A DNA stretch of 64,000 nt from Marthasterias glacialis. Taxonomy: Eukaryota; Echinodermata; Asteroidea; Forcipulatida; Asteriidae. The notes below the pieces were generated by a model. It ran no database searches, was not told where the DNA came from, and saw only the letters and a list, made by a program, of their open reading frames with translations. The DNA is taken from assembly GCA_911728455.2 (NCBI GenBank), contig OU452221.1, positions 7,637,047-7,701,046 of the forward strand, given 5' to 3'. Of this stretch, positions 33,546 to 45,500 are shown in pieces. A program made the position numbers and the translations under genes. How positions within the stretch are numbered: position 1 is the first letter of the stretch; each line of letters begins with the position of its first letter.

Positions 33546-36500
33546 CTAGTCTTTCATTTGATCCACGACATCTTGGAGTTCTTGTACGCATCGCTGGCCG
33601 ATCTCCGTCAGGTTTTCCCTGAGGGCTTGTTGCAGGCGTTGCTCTAGCCCAGCATCTTTCCTGCGAACGTGTGGAGAGGGAAGAAATTTTGACAGGAAGT
33701 TAAAGAGAGGGTATAATAGTAGTTTTTGTTGGTACCGTATTTTCACTTGGAACATGTGCATGTGTGTGTGGCATCATGTCGGTTTGGATTTTTTTTTTTT
33801 GGGGGGGGTGACGTTATGAAAAATGCGATTGTTTTCCCTGACATCAGGAACAGTCACCTGCCTTAAATTGTTATCATAAAAAGGAAAGTGCATCATTGAA
33901 TGTATGTGCGCAGAGGTCGTTCACTCATTGTCCCTTATGTACGCACCTTCACTCGAAGCACACACTGTGCCACATCTTCTCATCCCTTCACTGTATCTGT
34001 TTCAACGGCCAATACTGTCAGATATTCAAATAGCTTTTTTTTCCCCTCGTACTTCTGTACTTTGGAACTCCCTGCCTGTTTCTTGTTTTCCCACCATCTT
34101 ACAATCTATTCCAGTGTACAAGGAATTTGAACAGATACCTTCTCTCTCTCTTACAAATTGTCCCCATTTTTCTTCTAGCCTTCACCTTGAGTTTTGGCCT
34201 TGCGTTGGGTGATTTTCCATAAAAAAATTGTCGCAATCAAAATAAGCAACGGTGGTTTGGAGGAGGTATTCAAATGTTATTTTCTTTACTCTGACAGTAT
34301 TTCAGATGGAAATGTTTCTTTTGAGGATTGGTCCTGGTATCAACTTGACAATGAGCTTCAAATTTGGAACCCAATTTTTTGTTTACAACTACCAATCCCA
34401 TACCTTTGTCTTTAAAATCTGAAAGTATAAAATAAGACTAATAACAGAATATAAAAACGTAGAAGTATCTTCTTTACCTGATCAACATCCTGACTACAGT
34501 GGCAAAAGTGTCACAGTCTTGCTTGTACGCCTGCACACAAACCAAAAAATCAAATTGCACCAGCCATTATTCAAATCAAACACGCAAATGGCTCATTAAC
34601 CCATGGGTTGATTTCACAAAGCACTCAGATTCATCGTAAGATGAGTTGTCAGTGTTACAATAGTAATTTATATTGTGACCTCACACTTTGCTAAGCAGTT
34701 AAGATTGATTTGTCCTAAAGATCAATCTTAACTCTTTGTGAAATCGACCCCCTGCAGATCTGCCTGACTGGTCTCTGCACATGAACACTGTTCCTGTCTA
34801 AGCTTATTGTAGCACTTATTGTAGCACTTATTGTTATGGCGTGTCGTGGGCCGAGCGGTCAACTGCAGCACTGGACTCAAGCTCTGCTGTTTCTGATCAG
34901 CAGAGTGTGGGTTTGAATCCCGGTTGTGACACCTGTGTCCTTGTTCAAGACACTTGACTGTAATTTCTTTTCTCCACCCAGGAGTAAATGGGTAACCTGT
35001 GATCACATAGATGGTTCATGTGAATGATTAGCTTTGGAGCGCGGTTACTCGCAGCACCGGCTGTATACTCCCCAGGGAGCTGAGATGGTTTAAGGAATGA
35101 AATAAATGGCCCAGTGACCAGGGGTAGTAATGTCAGAAGCGCTTTGATACAGTAGTGTGATAAAAACTGGTTATTATTATTATTATTATTGCTGGATTAT
35201 AACAATAAACAAAAATGTTTCACTGTCTTGCAAATAAACCAACCCCAACAAAGTGTATACCATTAGAAAGAATGCATATTTCTCTCTAATGTGATACAAA
35301 CTTTACCACTTTCCTCCATCTCTTATCACGAGTTAAGCGCGTATAAAGAAAGACACTAATTGATAACATGGGTTTCCTGTAGTTTGGATTTTATAGAATT
35401 TGTATGTTCTACAGGACGTACCATAGGCAAATATCGATTAAACAAATACTATTACTTGTGTCTTTCCCCATACACCCATGTGTGTTAAGCACTGTATACT
35501 TCCGAGCAGCTTGTTCATGGGCGTTTACACCACCGCAGCGCACTGCGAATTCTCCGTGCTGATTGGTACATATGCGTGCTGACGCGCATGTCGTGTCATG
35601 CGCGTCAGGGCTGGGGTGGTGTAAAACACCATAAATGAGCTCTGCTTTGAATTGGTGTATATAATCGGTACTTTCCAGAGTCCTGTGAAAAAAAAACTCA
35701 CAGGCATACATGTATTCCTTGGGTGGGATTCGAAAAAATAAACGAATACTGTTGTCATGTCATGTTGGGATTCCCCAACTGGGGACTATTTATATCCCCA
35801 ATGGGAGAGCAGGGTTCAAATTAAGGTACAGTTAAGTCTCCATTTGGGATAGTTTGGGAGAAAGACCTACCTTGATTATCTCCTCCTTCTTTGCTTTCAG
35901 CTTCTCTAGCTTTTCTTGGTTGAAGTCGGGCTGTCCGGGCTTCTTCAGGCCATTGACCTTCATAGTTGATGATGCGGTTGGACTCTGTATTCGTTGACCA
36001 GTGCTGGGTGACCAACCCCCTTCATGGTTACTTGGATGGGATTGTGGTCTCGTTGGGGAGGTCAGGGTTGGTTGTCCGTTTGCCGTGGCCCCACCACCCG
36101 TGGTGACACTATAAGGGGACTCTGTCCGATTACTCTGGACGACAATGCGATTTCCCGTCTGTGCGTTGCTGCCGCCGTCAAACGGGGCGTTTGTGTTTGT
36201 CACAGAAATAGTGAAGGATTGCATTTCGACCTGATTTGGGGCGTTTGTTGAACTCTCATCCCTAATAGTAAGGGGTTTGAGCTGCCAGGGACGATCCATT
36301 GTTTTGATTTCCTTGAAGGTACCCACTTTACCGTAGACGCTGTAGCTAGGTTTAGGGGACAGCTGGGAAAGTGGTCCCAGTCCTGGGCCCCTTGGTGAAG
36401 GGGTTCCCTCAAGGGGTGTAGAGTCCCCTTCAGAGGGGCCCCAGTCCTCCTGTGTCTCGCCCCTTTTACTGTGAGCACTGGGCTTGGTGGAGAATAAGTT

Positions 36501-39500
36501 GGCAGTGTGGCTGCTCACATCCGTCTGAACCTTCAACTCGGGGTGGGAGGACACTGTGGCATGCTTGGCTGTCATTGTCCTCATGCGAAGGCCCGGACCA
36601 GGTGAAGTACTTGCTAACATGACGTCATCGTCACTTGTGCAAGACACGGGAGAAAAGTTGTTCAAGAATCGTTCCTTATTTGGTGACGGGGAGACTCGTT
36701 TCCCTTTAGTTGGGGAACTCTCTTCCTGCGTTTCAGACGTAGACCTTGATCTTTTTTTACTGTAGTTTTTCGAGTCCACAATGGATACTTTGGACTGTAC
36801 TTTCCGCTTGTTTGAGTAACTTGTTTTATCACTGAAGCGGTCGACGCTCGAGTTTGATCTTTTGGAGCTGCTTGGGCTGAGAGAGAATCTGTTTGGTGTT
36901 CGGGATCTTGATGAAGACCTTGAAGATCTGGATGATCGAGAGCGTGACTGGGAACGGTCCTGGTGATGAAAAACAAGTAAAACAAACACTAAGTCGACAA
37001 ACTTACGAACTGGTTACAAATTTGGCTGTACATTTTTTTTTGCCTAGTTGACTGTCTGCTAACAAATGATTCTGGAATTTGTTGTTAGTCAAAAGATGAA
37101 ATTCAATGCCTTTCTGATTCAATACCATGCAAATTCGGGAATGAACTAAAAAAAAGAAAAATCCTGTATAAAAATGTACAGACATTTGAAATGTGGCATC
37201 ATTGGATGTTTTTGAATGTTAACAATTTACCCACTGGAAGGGTATCAAATCCAATGGCATTTACACCATTCCAACGTCAGGTAAGAGACTTGTAGTATTT
37301 TTTCCACTTTCAATTTCAGGACTATATTGAACACTGAGTGCATCACAAAACTGAATTTGAACTTGGAGCCCCTCTCTTTAAGACCTGCAGGGACAGATCT
37401 ATGGAATGAGTGAGCACTCAAAAAAGGTACATTTGGTTTGCGGTAACACCATGTGATTATATCTACTTTAGACTGTTCTTGTGAGAACTTGTCCTGTTAT
37501 TATTCTACTACCGGGGAGTAGATTTCGGAATTGGTGGGAGACAACTTAGTTCTGAAAAGAACTGTCCTGCTTATTTAGTACTACCCGGGGAGGTAGGAAA
37601 TCGGCCTGGACTACTACTACTTTCGCTTAGTGGATCGGGTGAACCTCTCGGATAACTTCACTGCCGCGGAGTGAGTTGATTAATTGGCCTCAACGTTTCG
37701 ACTAGCTTGCTCTAGTCAACGTGAGGAGACAGAAGAGTGTTTGAGATGCTGGTCTTTGTCGAGTCAGCACTGATTGGTTTTTCTAAAAGGAGAACTGTGG
37801 TTGGTGTGCTCAGAGGCATTGTGTGGGCTACCCACTTAAAAAATATCGAGTCAAAGATATCCACATTAGCTCATTTTGAGCCGGACAAACAAGGGAGTTT
37901 TTTTACTGTAATCATCTAATTCAGATTTAGTAATGATTTTAAATTTATCAGTTGTGTTCGGTGAGAGCATGAATTTTAGAAAGCCTGAATTTAATTATAA
38001 GTCATTACTGGATGACATCATGATGACAAAGTGTTAAGTTGGTCAACTGTGATCTGACCATGAGCTTTGATATGGTATCATGTGTTGCACTGATAATGCA
38101 CCAATGGTAAATCTGAGATTACCCTCCTAGGAAACCATGCTCAAAGCCAGAACAAAAATAATTAAATGTTAAAAAAAGAAAAGAAGAAGACAAAATGGTG
38201 AGAAAAAAAAAACACCAACAAAAAAGAAGAAGACTTTTTGGCTTCTCAACAGAGTATAACATTGTTGATGTGACAGGATGCATTGCTTAATATACCACAC
38301 CCATACTCTTCCATGTGGTAACACCACCCTTCCAGGAAAACCAAACAAGTACACAAGGCACATCATGCATGCAAGAGACCCTGGCCCCATTTTCATATGG
38401 TGCTAAGCAATTTCATTCTGCTCATCAAAAATAAGCAGGGAACCAGTCACAAACAATATACATTACATGCTATTTTGGCTGGTTATTTATTTCCGCTAAG
38501 CAAAATTTTTCTGTGCTATGCAATTTTTTTGCACTTAACAGGTTTAAAAAAATTGTCCCCAGATTTCATAAAGTTGACATGCACGACAACTCACTTGGCA
38601 AAGAAATATCTTGCTTAGCAGAAACTGGCAACCCTCCAAAATGCCATGAAATTCATTGTTGTTACTGGTGCTGAATTTCCCGCCTTTTTTGTGCTTAGAA
38701 AATGAATCTGATGTGTACTCTTCTATACTTAACAACTTTATGAAATTGGGCTCTATAACTTTGCTCAGCCACAAGTTTATAAATTACATGCCTGGTCAAA
38801 ATTTTCTCAAAAAAAATGCACAGCACAGACAAATGTTGCTAAGCAGAGACAGGTTACCAGCCAAAATGTCATGTAATGCAAGTTACTTGTGGCTGGTACC
38901 CGACTTATTTTTGCCTTATAAATGGATTTGTTCAGCAAGTTCTATATGCTTGACAATGCCACTGGGCCCTGTAGTCTTAAGAGATCCCACAGAGGATATT
39001 TTCTTGTGCTTTTCAGATCTTGGTCTTGGTGCTCCTTAAAAATTGTCTGTTCATTTGCCCTGGACGTGACCTTTTCCTGGACAAGAAACCAAGCCCAACA
39101 TGATATGCATATCTGTTTATATTTTGACAGCGAGTTGTACTTCCTGACGGGTCTAATTCTGGAATTGCAATTAATGAAAACATTTCCCGGTTGTCCTGGA
39201 TCGAACTCGCAGGTGCTTGGTGATCATGTGATGAGCTGTGACCATGACGATGAGCTGTACTCAGCCAATGAGAGAGATAAATCCAAAAAAAAAATAAATA
39301 TACCGTATAGTGCCTGCCAATAAAACTCACTCTTCTTTTACTGCTGCCTTTCTCTCGGCTTCTTGTTCTTCGCTGTATCAAATGAAACAAACAAGAAACA
39401 AAAATAAGTGTTTTTGTACACCTTTGACACAGCCAGATACAGATAAAGTTATGGTGATGGGGAATCTTTTAAAAACCACATAGTTGACCAATCGATATTA

Positions 39501-42500
39501 GTTATTACATATTTTACGTTTGATAAAGATTACTATGTATTTGGGGTCTTGGCCTTGACAGAGGACTTCCTGCTTTTTTTTTTCCTTTCCGATCTGAATG
39601 TAATTAGTCTATTTTTTCTCCAGACAAAACAAAAATACAGGAAATATTAAGTGGTACATTTAATTCCTCAATAACAAAGCAAAGAATTGGTAATAAAAAA
39701 GGTGTCAATCTGAAACTGGAAAGCTCACTGATTATAAAGTTCACACCAGTACCAAATAAAAGAGAAATAGTTCTGTTTAAAATACTGTTACATTTGAGGA
39801 AACAGCTTTTCAAGAACCCCAAAAATCACTGTTGCTTATTTTGATTGTCACAAATCAAATTAAGCCCAATACGAACATGCAATAACATCCTTGACGAAAC
39901 ATAAACTGTTTTTTGTTGTTCTCAGGTGGAATTCGAACCAACAATCCGGCCATCCTAGAGCAGATGTCTTACAACAAGAATAGGTGGGATTCGAACAACT
40001 GCTCTAAAATTTAAGGGTCAGGGTTCAGACAAAAACCAAAATAACAAACTAAAATCACTTGTTATACACTCATTGGGAAAAATGTAATGTATCATATTCT
40101 GTATGTCTACCTTTCTTTTTGGACTGATGCTTCTGTCAGAGTTGCTGGAGGAGGAGCGACTACGTCGTCTTGATCGGGACCTGAAGTTCCGTGCTGGGGA
40201 GAGGTGGCTGTAGAACTGAAGAGGAAGAAATAAAGGATGAATTCAACATGTAGTATTCTGTCTGAGCCACATCCAACGTATCACTGACTTTCCCTTTAGT
40301 TTTGCAGATTCATGACCGGTGCACAGTTTCAAGTTAGAAAATAATGCCTAAAATGTTTCTGCTGAGCAAAAAATGAGCAGGAGACCAGTCACAGATGGTA
40401 CACGAGGAGTGATATTTTGGCTGGCAATCTTATTCTAGTAAGCATAATTTTGTTGTGCTTAGCTACATTTTGTGCAGCTCTGCGAAATAGGGCCTGGATC
40501 ACGTTCTGGTGATTGTGCTGCTTACGATTTTACCTTCTGGAACATTTTGTTTAAAGCATGGATGAAATGGAGGTGGCTTGTGTATGGTACACTCAGTTAG
40601 TAAACTCTACATTCAATGGTTTTATTACCTTCACTGTACATGGTTTTTTTTTCCTTGATTGCAATAACATACATCTTGGAATGGGGCCAGAGGAAGTGCT
40701 GATATAACATAGAGGAAATTGTTTTGCGAGGGAAAGTTGTTGGGAAAAGGATCGTGGCAAAGTTGTTCAAACAAGATCAAGGATGGGTGGGCAAAAGTGA
40801 CATGTGGGGGGCAACCACAACGATAGCAACAGTACACATCATTCAAAACTGTACCCCGCACTTTTCTGTAAGACATCCAAAAGTGACTGTCACGATCACA
40901 CAGTCCTGTGTTTGGACAGGATTAGTCTAGTTTTTAATCTTGTTATGGCAATTTGTGACTTGTAAGTTTCCAGACACATATTTCTCTACTATATCCACTA
41001 GTGACATGCTATTGTGCACTTCGGTTAGCCAAGTCACTAAATATTTAATCACAATTTACAATTAAAATTTGAAATCAGCTGTGCCTTTGAAACTCAAATG
41101 TATATATATGTAGGCACACTGGGGAAAAAATTGTATTGGCTGTTTTAATTGTTTTTCTCTTGTACGTTTCTCAGGCGATTGCCTTGTTCATTTTGAACAG
41201 TTTACTTTTGACCAGTCTGTTTTTTATCATCTTATTTTCAACTCCGTGTTCATGATTAATCCTTTTTTCTTAATAATTACTCTGTATTCTAGCTGGTTCA
41301 TTATTTTGCTGTCTGTATACAGGGCTCTCTATTGTTGATAAACAAACTGTGCTGTTGGCATGGACAGCCAAATGTTACCAAAACATTCAATTCTTGTTGA
41401 CAGACAGAGAGACGTGACCAAATTCAACATTTGTTTGCAAACTTTCTATTTTAAAGACAATACATCCCATTATTGGTTGCTTTGTTTCCAACAAAATCTA
41501 AATAATTTTTTGAATATTTGTGCAACATTTTTTGCAAACTGTGGTTATCTGTTTTTGCTTTGCATTGATGGCTCCCCGTAGTTTCTCCATCTTGGTTGGC
41601 AAAATACTTGGAGTGTGACGTTGCACAAGAAAGGTCTACAGCAGTTGTAATACTGATACAGGCTACCCTGTCCCCCCCAAAAAAAAAACCAAAAAAACAA
41701 CACAAAACAAAACAAAAAAATTGCAAATAATTTTTGTTAAATATTTTCACTTTCAAGTGTACATGAAAGACTTAGCCCCTGCCATCAATACCAAAGTAAT
41801 TTTACCCTTTTTTTGAAGAAATATGGCCTCCTGGCAGCCTGAGCTCGCATCTTCCGAATCCTATCCTGCATAAAAGGATCTTGAAAAGAAAAAAAACCAA
41901 ACAAACAAAACAATGAAAATCATTCACATAAATGAAAGTTCAAGTTCTGCCACATGGGACTGAATGTCAAGTCAGGACCCCAGTGTCAATCTAGTCTTTT
42001 GTCCTCCCCCCCCCCCCGGCCAAGTCCATCCACTCAGCAAGCCATTAACAATTACCTTAATGCCTTCTCGAATGCGCGCTTCGCTGCCACGCTTAACACT
42101 GCAAAAGAGTTTATGAAATTGCAACAAACTGCAAGCAGCACTTTGGGGATAATTTAGTCCCGTTTTAATAACAGCATGATTAATTAGTTTCTTTTCCATG
42201 CCCATTTATTAAAGGCATGCATAGTGCTCAGACCTCTTTAGAATATAACGAATAGGAGTGCGTATTCCCGCATGATCAGAGGATCGTTTTATTACACAAC
42301 AACCATGCAGCACTTAACATTATGTCTACATTGCCAGTAATATGCTTTTATAGCCAATTTTCAAAGCGACACACACCGATCATCAATTTCGTTGCCTTGG
42401 GCAATACTGGAACCACCCCAACTCTTTTGAGGTATGCAGCATTGGTGACCAAAATAATGTGCATGTAGCTCATGAATCACCCCAAAAAAAATTTCCACCT

Positions 42501-45500
42501 ATTTGTTCTCTGTGTAATTGTACGCTGGGAAAAGTTCCACTTGAACGAATGAAATAAAATGGCCTGCTGGAACTAACACTCGTATTTCACAAAAAACATA
42601 GTACAATAAAAACTGCTGGATTGAATACGACAAAGACACCAGGAAATGAAAGTCGGACAATTGACTCAAAATGTAAGTTTTGGCAAAACAAACATACAAA
42701 ACAAAAACAACAACCCCAAAAAGTATATCACCTGTAGACTGATTAGATAAACCTAAAAACTTCAATTTAATATAAAAAAAAAATCAAAACATACCGACCC
42801 AATACTTCTGATGTCATCATCACAATAACCTTGGTTGCGCCATTTTTGGAGTCAACGGCCCTGTGTGTTATACTGTGTGGTGCGCGTTTTAGGCAAAGCG
42901 GCACAAAGGCCTAGACATAGGCCTACCTATTGAATCCCAAAATGGTGAGCGTGGCACAGTCATCGGGAAGCTCACGACCAAGGTTTTGCAATTCATGTAT
43001 TTAACATTTTCCGCGATAAAAATCCTGGTGCAGTTATGAGAATCTTTGTTCTCCTGGCTTTTGTCAAGTCAAGGTTTCTGTCAGCAGTACTCTCAAATAA
43101 AAAAATATTCCGTCAATTCTGAGAAAAATAATTCCTGTCCGTTAAAAATGGAAGATTCCCACAGGCAAATGGTTACTTTGATAATTGATATCGGACAAAC
43201 AAAATAAAAAAGCTTTTTAAACCAGTCACAAAATGTCACAAAATGACACATGTATCCAGACACAGTCCCCCTGGCAAGCCCTAAGGGCCAGTCAGTTTGT
43301 TAATGAATAACCTGCCTAAATTTGATTAGCCTGGTATTATTGTCATGCAAAACAAGCATAGCTTTAGGCAAGTTTGAGTTTTTGACAAGCCCCTGCTGGG
43401 CTACCATAAGACGCTAGTTTGACTACCTCACATCACTCTTGATTAGTATTTGCACATCTAATCAGGCTAATGAATACAATGAGTCAATACATTTAAGGAG
43501 GAAAGACAACGCAAGTCTCTTGCTCAAAGACACAAATGCCATGACTGGGAAGTGGAACCTACAATGTACTCAGTATTTTCAAACTGATGACTTCGGGGCT
43601 TTTTTCCAAACCCCAGCTTGGGTTCCGGCTCCTGGCTCCGTTTGATACTGGAAACACCGTGCAAAACATACACTGCTTTAAAATTGATGGCAGAGCCCAT
43701 ACCAGAGCCAGCACCCACGCCTATAGGTTTGGAAAAGGCCCTCAGTCACCAGAACGTAAAAGTCAAAGCAAAGGGTTGTTACTTGTTTAGTTATCAAAAA
43801 TGCAGTTGATTAGCGTCAATCTGAAAGCTCAAAGTTCATACCGGTACCAATCCTCCTGACAAATAGTTTTGGTCTGAAATACTGAGCTAGTTGAGAAAAT
43901 ATTATTTGAAGACCCTGAAATCACCACTGCTTACTTTGATCGCAATCGACATGAGCCCTATTGAACCCTTGCACGCATGTAACACGCAGCGACCGTGCCA
44001 CGCTCACCATTTTGGAAGTCAATAGGTATACATCTAATTGCCGCGTCGGCTAAAAATGCGCTCTTCACTGTATAACACACCGAGACATTGACTTTCAGAA
44101 TGACACAACCAAGATTATGATGATGATGACGTCAGGTGAACTGGGTCAATAATGAGCACAAAGTTCCTGAAAAAACATCAGCCATTTTCATTTTTTTTTT
44201 ACGAAGAGGAAATCCCCCCCCAATTTGATAATTTTTTTCACAAGATTGCTGGATGAAGTATTTATTGAGAAGAGGATATACATTAATTTATTCTTCCCCA
44301 AACTAATGATGTACTATACCTTTACAGTTGCATGGCCCAAATTTCGCGGAGAAAATTTTTCTCCAAACAAATTTTGACTGATTATGCTGTTTCAATACGA
44401 AAATGCCAAGGACGATGCCCAAAATACATGTAACATGCACAATTCTTTGTCCATGGTCAATGTCTGTCAGATAATGTCGGGATCCCAACAATAAATCATT
44501 TTTAGTTTTTAACAAACCAACATTTATCATTGGTGGATTTTTTCGTGCAATACCTTAAATGAAAGCTTATAACTTTCCTGAATCTATAAAAAAATAGCTT
44601 TTTTAAATTTAAATGTTAAATTTTGGGGTCAAATCAGCCAAAAATCTGACCCAGTATCTTAAAGTATTGCCTGTTTTTTTCTTCATTGTATTGTTCTTTA
44701 CAAGTTAGTCCATCAAAAACTCAAGCACAACCTTTTAAATACTAATATTCATAAAACACACACTTCATAAACGATCAATTTATACAATAAGGTACACATA
44801 ATAATGTATGATTTGAAACTTTGTACGGTGGAGATACAATCTAGTTAGGTTTGCAGTGACACAATGTACATGAGTAGGATTTGAAACTTTGCACGGTGGA
44901 GATCAAATCTAGTTAAGTCTGTGGTGACACCATGTACAAAATGTTCCTTTTCTCCTGAAGATGATCAGAGCATACTGATCAAAACGTTGAGTTGTTACAG
45001 CCACCAGTTCTTTTCAGAACCACCGCAACTCAAAGAGAGATTTCATGTACATGGTGTTACCACAAACCTTACTTAAGGTACATAACTATAAAATCTAATT
45101 ATCAGTTATTGTCTGAATTTTGCTTCAGTAACCCCACCACGGAATTAAAGGATGAGAGAAAAGTTCTATAAAAATGCTTACAAGATGAGTAGTTCCGCCT
45201 CAAAAAACTCTTCTTGAAGAAGGAGAGCAAAATCTTGTAGCCAAATATTATCTTTTTGTTATACCTGAAGAAACAAAGCAAACAAAAGGAAATCAATGCA
45301 AAATAATTGTCATCACTAAAGGTTTCTCTCTGTAAATGAATGAGAAATCATTGTCTTTATTATTATATCTTTCTGGTAATGAAACCAAGGGACCCTCAAA
45401 AGTGACTTGCACTTTGGCCCGTAAGCCTGAAGATACCTATGTAGAGAAGATGTTGAAAAAATGTCAGTTTTAGATGTGGGAGGAAAACCCCAAATAGGGA

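Noticed and set aside
37380..37745. Possible transposon remnant with CAACGTTTCGACTAG words
   Set aside because: Resembles sequence near 44940-45070 only in short words; no borders could be set.
42785..42810. 13-base micro-exon before a GTATG donor
   Set aside because: In the required phase it gives a stop codon, and it lies at the edge of dispersed repeat E.
43430..43460. 31-base segment as the missing exon of the periphilin-like gene
   Set aside because: Length and phase would fit (acceptor after GATTAG, donor GTAGTC), but the acceptor tract is poor and nothing else supports it.
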